DNA of 54,812 nt from positions 1 through 54,812 of the forward strand of contig JAWQRO010000122.1 of NCBI GenBank assembly GCA_033557835.1. The letters run 5' to 3'. The notes below the pieces were generated by a model. That model was not told the DNA's origin. It made no database searches and saw only the letters and a program-made list of their open reading frames with translations. Numbering within the stretch: the first letter of the stretch is position 1; every line of letters starts with the position of its first letter. This document shows, one piece after another, positions 10,741 through 21,670 of this stretch. Origin of the DNA: Helochares maculicollis. Taxonomy: Eukaryota > Arthropoda > Insecta > Coleoptera > Hydrophilidae. A program made the position numbers and the translations under genes.

Positions 10741-11401
10741 TAAATTTGAACATCCACGTTCTCAATTTCCTTTACAATATTTAATTCATTTACTTATTTG
10801 ATTTAGAATTTTTACAACTTTCAAACAATCAACTAAAAGTATAATTAGTCAGCCGAGTTAGTAAAAATTAAAAAATGTAATTAATGTATCATAGATATAT
10901 TAATAGCCACCTTGAGTGAGCATTATGTGTATTATGTGGTTTGATTACCTTCAAAATTTAGTAGCTACAAAGTTTCGAGTCCGTTGAAGCTCTGCAAGTG
11001 CTATTCTTGTACTAGCTGAAGCTAGCCCTCGCTTTTCGTAAATGTAGGAATGGTGTAAATAGGAGCAGACTAAAAATAAGAATCGATTCGTAAAACACAT
11101 AATATTCATTCGTATTCATTTATATTATTAAGTTTGTTGTTATTAACAATGTAACTATAAAAAGCTTTTAACCACTCGTGAGTTGTAACAAGCAATCGTA
11201 TATCCTCAATTCAGCCAATGGAGAATACAAACACTCTTACGATAACGGATAGTAAAAAGTTTTGACTTCAAAAGGGACATAAAACTTACTAATTAGCAAC
11301 TTTTTTCTTGACGCATTTTGTAAATATTTACCAGGTTAATCAATACAGTCGTAATTGGTTCGTGTTTATGTTTTTTATATACCTATTTATGTTTGTGAGT
11401 G
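10741..11401. other. Intergenic, AT-rich
   Basis: Sequence between the P relic and the receptor gene, including the receptor's expected 3' UTR on the minus strand. No gene or repeat was recognised. Confidence 0.4.
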
Positions 11402-13210
11402 TTATAGTTTAGTCCTCAAATAAGGGGAAGAGACTTCGAGAATAAAAATGAAGATGGAGACTCCCAGGCCCAAGCCCAAAAACAAATAAATTCCCTGCAG
11501 GTGGTCATTCGTGAAACTGACTGCCTCAATTCCGGTTTCAAAGGAAATGATCCTCATGTCTTCTATCCACTTGCCTGGCAAACCCGCTTCCACGATCCTG
11601 CCGATCACTTTATTGAATACGTTTAGGAATGGGTGTCCTTGGCGTAGAATCAAAGCTGCTTCCACGTGCAACAAAAACAAACTGCTGATAAACAAGACTT
11701 TTTCCCTGTAATTTGGGTACATGTACAGAGAAGATTTCATGACGTGCGTTGCTATCTTTGGGTTATCCAAGATGTAATTTAGGTCGTCCTGAATGCTGAC
11801 GAATCTGTTTCGCATTCGGGTCTTCCCTATCAAGGCTTTAGCCGCAGGAATATCACTCAGCTGCTTTAAGTCGATTGCTATTATGGTATAAAGGGCCACT
11901 TTGCAATCGGAATTCACCAATTCATCGATGGTGGTGACGCCTTTCTCGTAAGGAGTTTCCGACAAGGCGCTGCTGATCATAGCCTGGTAATAGCAGCTCG
12001 TATACAGGACTCCAACGATGAACATTAGGATGACAATCTTGATGTGCTTGGGATTTGGAAACCTTTCGATGCCTCCTCCAAACATTATGCTCGACATATC
12101 CAAAATGCACCTTTGATAACTGTCGTAAGGAGCCGCTTGGCCTAAGTAGGCCATGGTGTACCAAACAATAGAAATCACGAGGAATATGCCTCCGAGCGTG
12201 AGGCTTGACTTGGTGTCGAACATAGAAGTCAAAATTTGTGCGTTTGGGATTCTTCCTGGTCGTTTGATAACCCAAAAGTACTCATCGGAGAATATAATGT
12301 CGCTCATCTCGAATTTGAGGTGAAAATCTATGTAGCGATGGGGCAGCCCCACGATCATATCGATTTCCCTTTTGTATATCCTCGCCTCCTGGAGGGTGGT
12401 TTTTCTAAACTTCACAAATTCACCTTTGAAGTCTTGTATTTCGTAAGTTAGGTTCAAGTTTAGGGAAGCCCCGATTAGGTTAACAACTTGGATGGAGATT
12501 CCAGGGAATTTCGAACTTATATTTCCCAGGAGGGGGAATAGAACCGCTTTGCTGATGACCCCGGCCAGAAAGGGGCACTTATGGAAATTAGATGGGGCCT
12601 CTTCCATTCTTATAAGAGGCGGCAATTTGGCACAAGAACCGACCAGCGCCAAAAGAACCACTTTGCTGCACTCGCTACTTTTGGAAAATGGATTCGCTTG
12701 GAATATCGCCGAGTTTTCTATCATTTCAGCCGTTTGAATAACCACGACTTTGACTACGTCGTGCCACCAGAGATACTTCAACATTTCCTTGATTACATCC
12801 CGAGGACCATCGGTTACCAGGATAAAATTCCCTCTTGTGCTAACTCGCTTGTTCCAAACAGAGTTTTGATTGACTAAAAGGTCGAAGACCCCAATTAGAT
12901 TGTTGAGGTTTGGACTGAAGATTATGAAGTTGGTCAAATCTGTGAAGTGGAGACTCACCGTTTGGTTGGCATTCAAATTCAAGATTAAGTTCAGCCCTGT
13001 CGGCGCTGCGAACTTTTCTATGTACTTTGGATCATTGTAAACGATGGCCGCGGCCTCGTCGCGCCTTGGAAGTAAAAACAAAACTCTTCGTAGGCAGTTT
13101 TCAAACGGATTGGATTCCTCCAACTTTTCGGATAGTTGGACTAACAATCTAGTCAAAATATTGGCAGTTGCACAGCAACAGAAGCACAGTAAAATAATTC
13201 TCACGAACAT
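11402..13210 (-). CDS. Ionotropic receptor, divergent IR family, intronless
   Basis: A single uninterrupted 602-aa frame. Residues 1-17 form a hydrophobic signal peptide (MFVRIILLCFCCCATA). The first half is an IR-type amino-terminal region. Residues about 205-330 carry the first ligand-binding lobe, ending SDEYFWVIKRPGRIPNAQ. Membrane segments lie near 336-356 (LTLGGIFLVISIVWYTMAYL), 391-412 (IKIVILMFIVGVLYTSCYYQ) and 572-592 (IYLFLGLGLGVSIFIFILEV), with the second ligand lobe between the last two. IRs are chemosensory relatives of ionotropic glutamate receptors, and intronless genes are common among the insect divergent IRs. I cannot place it in a numbered subfamily. The expected role is gustatory or another contact chemosensation, by inference. 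Confidence 0.9.
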   Translation of the reverse strand: MFVRIILLCFCCCATANILTRLLVQLSEKLEESNPFENCLRRVLFLLPRRDEAAAIVYNDPKYIEKFAAPTGLNLILNLNANQTVSLHFTDLTNFIIFSPNLNNLIGVFDLLVNQNSVWNKRVSTRGNFILVTDGPRDVIKEMLKYLWWHDVVKVVVIQTAEMIENSAIFQANPFSKSSECSKVVLLALVGSCAKLPPLIRMEEAPSNFHKCPFLAGVISKAVLFPLLGNISSKFPGISIQVVNLIGASLNLNLTYEIQDFKGEFVKFRKTTLQEARIYKREIDMIVGLPHRYIDFHLKFEMSDIIFSDEYFWVIKRPGRIPNAQILTSMFDTKSSLTLGGIFLVISIVWYTMAYLGQAAPYDSYQRCILDMSSIMFGGGIERFPNPKHIKIVILMFIVGVLYTSCYYQAMISSALSETPYEKGVTTIDELVNSDCKVALYTIIAIDLKQLSDIPAAKALIGKTRMRNRFVSIQDDLNYILDNPKIATHVMKSSLYMYPNYREKVLFISSLFLLHVEAALILRQGHPFLNVFNKVIGRIVEAGLPGKWIEDMRIISFETGIEAVSFTNDHLQGIYLFLGLGLGVSIFIFILEVSSPYLRTKL

Positions 13211-13384
13211 CTTGACAACTTAAAGCAACTCGCTTAGCTGAAGTGACTAACCAGAAAGTTTGGAGGATGGGAGAAAGTTTTAATTGCTGTATTGATCGTA
13301 CAAGTTAGTCAATCGAAATGTACTTAAAGGAAGTACACATTCATTATGCATTTTATTTCAAAGAATTCTTATCTATACTTAAAA

Positions 13385-14530
13385 CAACATTTTTACATTC
13401 TCGTATACTATACGAAGATACTTCGAGATTTTGACGGATCTCCACGTTTTGAGTGCCCCTGAATCCATTTGACCATTTTTGGCATGTTGGCTGTGTTTGT
13501 ATGAGAAAGGGGCATGTTGTCTGTGTATGTAAACACGATAGCGGTCAGACCGTCTGAGCAGCAGCAATAAAATTTGGCATACGGCCATTATCGCAAAAAC
13601 TTAGATATGCACCAACTTTTGAGGCATGTAGGACCATCAGAAGTACCCGTTTACCTACACAGTTTTGAAAATTTTCCAAGTAAAGTAGTCTTTAAAATTA
13701 AGCCATGGAAATGAAATTTCGTACACATCTTAAATATCGCAAAAAACTGACAGATACAAACTTTCAACATGATCGGAGCACCGGAAGTGCTATGTTTATA
13801 AATTTGAAAATGCCAATTTTAGTAAGCCTTGGAATAAAAAATGTAACAAAAATGCTTAGCATGGAAAATATAGCAATTACAAATTGTTCCCTGTAAATTT
13901 GACAACCGGAAGTAGGACCGTCATAAATTTCAATTTTACATTCTCTTATACTACACGAAGTATAGTAAAGGGAAAGTATTGGGATCATGAAAAAATTCGA
14001 CCTCGAGATTTTGACGGATCTCCACGTTTTCAGTGCTCCTGAATCCATTTTGACCATTTTTGGCATGTTGGCTGTGTTTGTATGAGAAAGGGGCACGTTG
14101 TCTGTGTATGTAAACACGTTAGCGGTCAGACCGTTTGAGGTGAAGCGATGAAATTTAGCGTACGGCCATTATCGCAAAAACTTAAATCTGCACCAACTTT
14201 TGAGGCATGTAGGATCACCGGAAGTACCCGTTTATCTTCACAGTTTTGAAAATTTTCCAAGTAAAGTAGTCTTTAAAGTTAAGCTATAGAAATGAAATTT
14301 CGTACACATCTTAAATATCGCAAAAAACTGACAGGTACAAATTTTCAACATGATCGGAGTACCGGAAGTGCTATTTTTATAATTTTGAAAATTCCAATTT
14401 TAGTAGACTTTGGAATAAAAATTTTACCAAAACGTTACAAAAATGCTTAGCGTGGAAAATATAGCAATAAAAAATAGTTCCGTGTAAATTTGAAAACCGG
14501 AAGTAGGACTTTACCGTCATAAATTTCAAT
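13385..14530 (+). repeat. Satellite array A, two monomers of about 545 bp
   Basis: The phrase TTTTACATTCTCGTATACTA at 13391 recurs at about 13935, 544 bp later, and the intervening sequence repeats with scattered changes to about 14530. Shared landmarks are GACGGATCTCCACGTTTT, TTTTTGGCATGTTGGCTGTG, GCGGTCAGACCGT, CTTTTGAGGCATGTAGGA, CTTAAATATCGCAAAAAACT and three CCGGAAGT-type motifs per monomer. The same monomer forms array B near 49-50.8 kb. Small open frames inside it are chance. Confidence 0.85.
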
Positions 14531-15532
14531 ATTAGTTATGAATTTATGTTCTAAAATTGGACCTTCCCTTTAGTTATGAATTCACATTTTATAACTCAAG
14601 CCTTCGCAAAGGGTTGTTACAAGCGTTCCATATTGCAGACTAGTGAATAGTATATATATTTTTAACACACAAAGTTTTGTAGAGCACATAAAGGAATATA
14701 AACAATATTCCGATGATAGATATGTACTGAAAAAGAATTGAATATTTTTATAAATAATATGTTGAAAATAGACATTGAAGTATATGTAAATTATTAATAT
14801 TAAAACTTTTGCTTTTAGTTTTGAAACTCGTGTAGGTGTTTGTAGATTTATTATTATTAATAGCAGGTACTTTTATGTCGTCCATATATTTATACAGGAA
14901 TGTTGAGTGGACACACCCCCCCGATTTTTGCAATTGTGCTCCTCAAAAGAAGATATGCTGACAAAATGACTTAAATAATACATGATTACATCCTTTACAT
15001 CACCTCTTGGCCATGTTAAACCGTCAATTTAAGGTGAGAATCCATTTTTAGAACAAAATAATAATAAATAGGAGCTAAATAAAGAATCCTGTTGCAGAAC
15101 AGCTAATAATCAACATAATTGACAGCTCTTAAGGCGAATTTAACAAAAATTGCACTATCTACATCTATTCTTGCTGGTCATATGGGTCCCTATTTAAAAC
15201 CAATTTTTTTGGGCATACTCAGAGACGAACTGTGGTTATTAATACCGTTGAATGGATGCAAATACGTAAAGTGTGTGTTAGTTCACTACACATAACCACC
15301 GTCCTCCAATATATTCCCTTTGCTCAAATCCTGTGCAAGATTTAGAAATAAAAACAGTTTTAGAACCCCCTTCCATTCAAAGTGCAAGAGAATTTATCGC
15401 CTAACTCCACAGATTGATTAAATTAATAATTTCATTTAGTTTATATGTTCCCAAGGTCGTCAAGATAAGCTGGTTGCCTGTTCGATTACAGCACATGTTT
15501 GGTTATATATCTCTTTTTATCTGATTTCAAAT
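14531..15532. other. Intergenic upstream of MCCC1
   Basis: AT-rich and without a recognisable gene or repeat. The part next to 15533 should contain the MCCC1 promoter and 5' UTR. Confidence 0.4.
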
Positions 15533-18500
15533 ATGATTTACAGGGTTTCAAGGAATATTCTAAGGAGGTATGTACATTTTCTCTGACTTTCAAGCCCTTA
15601 CACGGCCTCGTTCTAAACGATCGCATTTTTCAGTTCAAATTTGCATATCAACTTGCATGCACGATGGCTAAGCATTGCGAAAAGGATAGACAAATTACTT
15701 ATAGCGAACAGGGGAGAGATAGCATGTCGAGTCATGCGAACAGCTCGACGCCTTGGTGTGAAAACTGTTGCGGTCTATAGCGACGCCGATGAAAATTCCC
15801 TACACGTTGCCATGGTGAGTCCGACGACTTTCCCAATGGAAAACCCTCCAAACACCCATATCTCCTCGGTTGTCAAATCCCTACGAGCATCGCGCTATCA
15901 TTGGCTGCCGCTTACCTCGCTGCGATACGCCATTGGTCCGCAAATCCAGCGGCGCTACGCCGCGTTATTTGAAATCAAATTATTAACAAGGCAGGTTTTC
16001 CATAAAAAGCTTTCCTTGCTTATTCTTATATCATCACCATAATCCATTCTCACGTATCTTTACAACCCCTAGTTTTGTTAGAGGGCTGTGGAAATCGACA
16101 GCAAGCTGGTACTTATAGTATCAGCGTACAAACCACCCAACACACCACTACACGATGCAGATCTTGACTATCTATTAGGGTTCACAGAGAGGGTTATTAT
16201 TGCAGGTGATCTCATTTGCAAAGACCCTCTCTAGAGTTCGAGAACTAGAAACAGGTCAGGTATCGCCCTGACTAAGTTTCTGGCCAATAAACCGGAGATA
16301 GAGGTTGTTACTCCGACTGAGCCAACCCCCTACGATTTACAATACGGCACTCTGATACTTTGGACATTGCTATTATGAAAAATCTCCCCTTCCCCCAATC
16401 GTCACGGTGTCAGAGTAATTAAACTATGACCACCGTCCGGTCATCATAACAATGTCCAAAACCCTGCTTCAAAAGGACAACACCCGATCGTTTTTTCAGG
16501 CCCAAGTTGAAGAATTATATTCACGACCGATCGATAATACTTCTGAGGAGGATACAGACCAGGCCGCACTTCAGCTTGGGTCACACATAACCGAGGCCAT
16601 TAATAATTCCAAAATTAACAATTGTAAATGCGACAACCGCAATTTGAAATTACCCTTGGAAATTCTGCTACTCGTTTGTGGGAAAAATCAAATAAGAAAA
16701 CAGTATTATCAATTCAGGCTCCCCTCCATTGAAACAAAATTAAATCAAATGGTCAGACAAATCAATTTCAAAATTATAACCTTCCGACAAGAGAAATGGG
16801 AAGAGTTCGTAGTTAAAATCGCGGAAGATTCATGTAAAACTCCCAAAATCGAACTAAGAAGGCAAACCCAAATTACGATCCTCTGTCATAATGGCTCGCC
16901 TGTAATGACGGACGTCCTTTTCGTAATTACTCGCCAAAAAATACACCCCTTTTGAGATCTCTAAACGCGATCTTAAAATTAACTGCCGAACCTTTGCTAA
17001 TGATCAACGCCAACTCCATCTGGCACCACCCCCACCATTACTCTTGAAGCCGTACAAGGCAAAATTAGAGCATTATCAAACACAAAGGCACCCGGGCCAG
17101 AATTCACAACGTCATGCTGAAAAATCTACCGCTTTCAGGAACCGAGCATTTAACGTTGCTCTTCAACAGATGCTTTGAACTGTCGCACTTCCCTACCCTG
17201 TGGAAACACTCAAAGGTAGTACTAATTTCTAAACCAAACAAAGACAGGTTCGGCCACAACAACTATAGATCCATACACCTTCTGCGTTCCATCTCGAAAC
17301 TCCTGGAAAGTCTCGTATAGAGATACCTGCTAGACCATCTGGATGAAAATGAAATCATCCCCCCATACCAATACGGGCTCAGACGGCAGCTGTCTACCAG
17401 CCTCCAACTGATCTGCGTCGTTGAAAAAGCCCGATGCAACTTTAACAACAAAATTGATACCGGCATCCAACTACTCGATATCAATCAAGCCTTCGATAAA
17501 GTACATCCCGAAGCACTCTTGTTAAAACTTATCAAAATTGGAACTTCGATCTTTATTCCCAAAATAATCCGTAGTTACCTCCTTGAGAGAACTGTTCATG
17601 TTGCAATCAACGACGCTCTATCCATCCACACTCCCGCACTAGCAGTGTCCCTCGGGGTAGTGTCCTCGGACCTGTCTTGCTCAACATCTGCCGAAACCAA
17701 CGAACCACAGAGTCCTGTTGGCACAATACGCGAACGATATTGCCATCGTCTGCTCCTTGAGAGAACCCGAAATCATTAAACACTATCTGGAAACTCAAAT
17801 AAGTGCCATCGACTCGTATCTCACCCGCTGGGCTATGAGTCTTAACGCTACAAAAACCCAATTTACAATATTTTCCCAACGCTATAGGTTCAATCCCAAC
17901 TCTCACATAAAATTTAAATCAATAAAAATTCCCCTAAGGTTGACTTTTGAAGCACATGCTCGCACGGCCCAAAAGGCTCAGTCCAGGATCAGGAACCTCT
18001 ATCCTGTTTTTAGATCAAGATCTACAACCCAAAAATCTAATACACTAATTTACAAAGCGTACATACGCCCCATTCGCCTCACCTTGCTGGTGCCAAATGG
18101 CTTCTAAACATCACAACACCTTACAAATGGTTCAAAACACCGCACTACGACTAATCGCAAATATGCCTCGCTACACCACCGACACTGACCTACACAAGCT
18201 CTCTGGCATTGAGCCTCTAAGCTCGCATATCAGAAAGCTCATCATTCATCAACAAATTAAAAGACATACACAACACCTCGCTCATCGACACAAAAACCCA
18301 AACATTACCACGCTCCCTGAAATACCCTACACCTATACAGACGATGATGAGGGAAATGGGAAATTTATAAAAAAAATCTCCGTATTGGCCCTGCACCAAA
18401 ACGAGTCAATTTAACGCGTGATAGGGAAGATATCAACCGTAAACATCTACAGTAAACCCTACCAATCAGAAGATAGGACAGTTGATGTCAAGATTAGAAC

Positions 18501-21469
18501 AAAAAGAAAAATGGAATAAATCGCCAGTCAGATTGAAAATGTTTAAGTGAACAAATTTCCCGGCCTTCGTTTTAAATCCTAACTAACTAGTTCTGCTGTC
18601 AACCATAAAAGACAGCTAATCGAGCGATGATACAAAATCTCCTTAATTAACCTTTTAATTGATAGGCAATAATTTGCAGGCTGATGAGGCCTACCACATT
18701 GGTCCGCCATCAGCAACCCAAAGCTACCTACGAGGCGATAGAATCCTTGACGTGGCCAAGAAAGCCAACTGCCAAGCAATTCACCCAGGCTATGGGTTTC
18801 TTTCCGAAAATGTGGAATTCTCCGAGGAGTGCCATAAACAAGGCATTATTTTCATAGGCCCTCCTGCATCGGCCATTCGAGATATGGGAATTAAAAGGTA
18901 ACAAACTCTTTTGATATTATTTGTATTTGACCCCATGCTTCAAGTTCACACCGTTTAGTCTCCAGCAAATGCAACAAAAGCATGGTCTATCCGGATTTAA
19001 CAATAATTCGCTGTCCGTCGAAACATAGGGACTAATCTAAAATTGATGAATCTTTGACAATATTGTATATTGTACAGATACGAAGCATTAACAAAAAAAT
19101 CTATTAAAAAATTAATTGGCACTCAGAATATGAGCGCTATAAGCAAAAAAAACAATGCTTACACTTGAAATTTTCTTAATCTTGCAATAGAATTAAGTAC
19201 TAAAAATCTTGTACCTTGAAGTAAAATGAAGTACTAAATATTTTGTACCTTGAAATTTATTGCTTGTGTATCTAGAATGAAATACGGTTATTGTGGCTAC
19301 TAATCGAATTGTTTCCAGCACATCCAAAGCGATTATGTCCAAAGCCGGTGTGCCGATTATTGAAGGATACCATGGCGAAGACCAATCAGTGGAACGACTA
19401 AAAGCGGAAGCCCACCGGATCGGATACCCAATAATGATAAAAGCTGTGCGAGGCGGTGGTGGTAAGGGAATGCGGATTGCATCGAACGAAGCCGAGTTCG
19501 AAGAGGCCTTAGAATCGTCGAAACGTGAATCTCAAAAATCCTTCGGAGATACTGTCGTCCTATTAGAAAAGTTCGTCGGCGAGCCCCGGCACGTAGAAGT
19601 CCAAGTCTTCGCCGACACTCACGGAAATGCCGTTCATTTATTCGAGCGAGACTGTTCGGTCCAACGGCGGTACCAAAAAATCATCGAAGAAGCGCCCGCC
19701 CCTGGCATATCCCCAGAGTTACGAACCGAACTCGGAGCTGCGGCCGTGAGGGCTGCGAAAGCGGTCGGGTACGTTGGAGCCGGAACCGTGGAATTTATTC
19801 TCGACCGGCATTCGCACAGCTTTCATTTCATGGAAATGAACACGAGGCTTCAAGTTGAACATCCGATCACGGAATTCATAACTGGAACTGATTTGGTCGA
19901 ATGGCAATTGAAAATCGCGTCCGGGGAAAAACTTCCTCTTACTCAGGAGCAGATAAAATTAAACGGGCATGCTTTCGAGGCCAGAATATACGCTGAGGAC
20001 CCCAGGGGGCATTTTCTCCCAGGAGCGGGCCCCCTATTGCATTTGGTGACGCCTGAACCCGCTTGGGATGTAAGAATTGAAACCGGAGTTCGGCAAGGAG
20101 ACGAAGTGTCTGTTCACTACGACCCAATGATAGCCAAATTAGTGGTTTGGGGCACCGATCGACAGGAGGCTTTAACGAAGCTGCGATCGAAACTATCGGA
20201 ATATAACGTAAGCACCAGGTCTCGCTAAATAAACGTAGGTGCATGATTTTCGATAGCATTAACGTACTTGATGGTATTTTAGATAGCTGGCCTGGAAACA
20301 AATGTGAACTTTTTGCTGGATTTGGCGAGTCATCCTGAATTTGCAGCAGGGAATGTCCATACTAATTTCATAAAAGACCATAACGACAGCTTATTCAAAG
20401 ACGATAGTCCATCCGGCACCGAACTTGCTCAAGCGGCGATTGCTCTGATAATGCTTGAAGACATGGAAGAAATAAGTGCGGCCGTAGAGAAGAACGATCA
20501 TTACAGCCCTTTCATTGTCGAGTCCGGTTTTCGAGTCAACCATAAATTGAATCGTGATGTCAAGCTCAAATTTAAAGAACAGGGTAAGTCACTTGATTAC
20601 TTTTCATCAGTAAGTGTGCAGATTCTTTCGTTGCAGACGTAATAATACAAGTGAAATACTTCGGCCTCAATCAGTTCTTGGTGTCAACTGATAACGGACA
20701 ATCTTGGAAGTCCGTCAGCTGCGATTTAATAAAGACAAACGGTCGAAACATCCTGAGGTGCAACATAGATGGGGATATCAATAGCGTAAATGTGTTCAAA
20801 AACGATGAAATCCTTGCTATTTTTAATGAGGTAAGAAATGTTATAAGTTTAGTTTAACATCCTGAGTCTTAGTAATTGCCTCGCCCTTCACCTATTAAGA
20901 GCGTTAGTGTCCCGATTTTTCATTCAAGAACGGCTCACAATAGCTTTGATTTATAAGCAGTCAATTCCAACTCCAATGTTTAATTTCAAAACAATAGGAT
21001 TAATATCGGATTTAACATTTTCACATCCTAGATGCTTCTAATTTGTGTCCTCGAATATTGTCCAAATGTCGTAGGTCTAAAATTCATCATATTTTGCCTA
21101 CTACTAACTTTCACTTGATACCGTAAATTAAAGCAATTGATTAACGATTCTAAATGTAAATATATTTTGCAGAACGGTAAATGCCAATTTAAATTTGAAA
21201 TGCCCAAGTTCCTACTGGGCGAAATGGAAGAAGCTGGAGGATTGTCCGTGAATAGAGCAGTGGCTCCAATGCCGGGAGTATTGGACAAACTATTGGTGAA
21301 AAAAGGGGACAAGGTGCAGAAAGGAGATCCACTATTCGTTATCATAGCCATGAAGATGGAATACGTCGTTAAAGCTAGTCGAAACGCTACCGTCTCTAAC
21401 GTTTCATTTAAAGTAGGTGATAATGTACAGAAAGATGTCAACATCGTTCAGTTTGAAGTCGAGGAATAA
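15533..21469 (+). CDS. MCCC1: Methylcrotonoyl-CoA carboxylase subunit alpha (biotin-carrying)
   Basis: Seven exons (15533-15567, 15634-15814, 18680-18897, 19319-20207, 20283-20583, 20637-20830, 21173-21469) join in frame to 704 aa; the human subunit is 725. The mitochondrial presequence (MIYRVSRNILRSS) is split by a 66-nt intron. The biotin carboxylase domain starts IDKLLIANRGEIACRV. Exon 4 holds the ATP-grasp core: the glycine loop VRGGGGKGMRI, the HVEVQVF block, ERDCSVQRRYQKIIEEAPAP, and MEMNTRLQVEHP. Exon 7 is the biotinyl domain, with the acceptor lysine in AMKMEYV. The enzyme carboxylates 3-methylcrotonyl-CoA in leucine breakdown, with the MCCC2 beta subunit. ATG at 15533 is chosen because it gives a targeting peptide and the right phase. 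Intron 2 is large and holds a retrotransposon. Confidence 0.96.
16060..18420 (+). mobile_element. Jockey-like non-LTR retrotransposon relic in MCCC1 intron 2
   Basis: The plus strand carries broken pieces of a non-LTR reverse transcriptase. In order they are an upstream segment at 16452-16955; the palm/finger region at 17114-17540, with SKVVLISKPNKDRFGHNNYR, a LLRSISKLLE block, and LLDINQAFDKVHPEALL (the first catalytic aspartates); a frameshift within the VPRGSVLGP block near 17655; then QYANDIAIVC at 17718, where the family YADD box has become YAND. The thumb and C-terminal region runs to about 18414 (NTALRLIANMPRYT). Stops and frameshifts show it is dead. It lies in the same sense as the host gene. 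Exact ends, poly(A) tail and target duplication were not resolved. Confidence 0.85.
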
Positions 21470-21508
21470 TCAAGTTTTTTATTAATACACATAATTTATA
21501 CATTTTCC

Positions 21509-21514
21509 AATAAA
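21509..21514 (+). terminator. Poly(A) signal of MCCC1
   Basis: AATAAA lies 40 nt after the MCCC1 stop codon, followed by a T-rich stretch. This is the usual position for cleavage and polyadenylation. Confidence 0.65.
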
Positions 21515-21670
21515 TTGCTGTTTTGCCAATTTTTTTTAAATTTATTTAAATAAGTTATACAGTAAACACTGATTTTTATGTAACACTTAAATTTAAATTA
21601 GCTTTAAATTAAAAACAGGTTGGAAACTAAACATTACAATAACTCAACTACGATTGCAAAACGACTCCCT

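Noticed and set aside
11922..12877. Several frames overlapping the ionotropic receptor
   Set aside because: Shadows of the 602-codon receptor frame on either strand.
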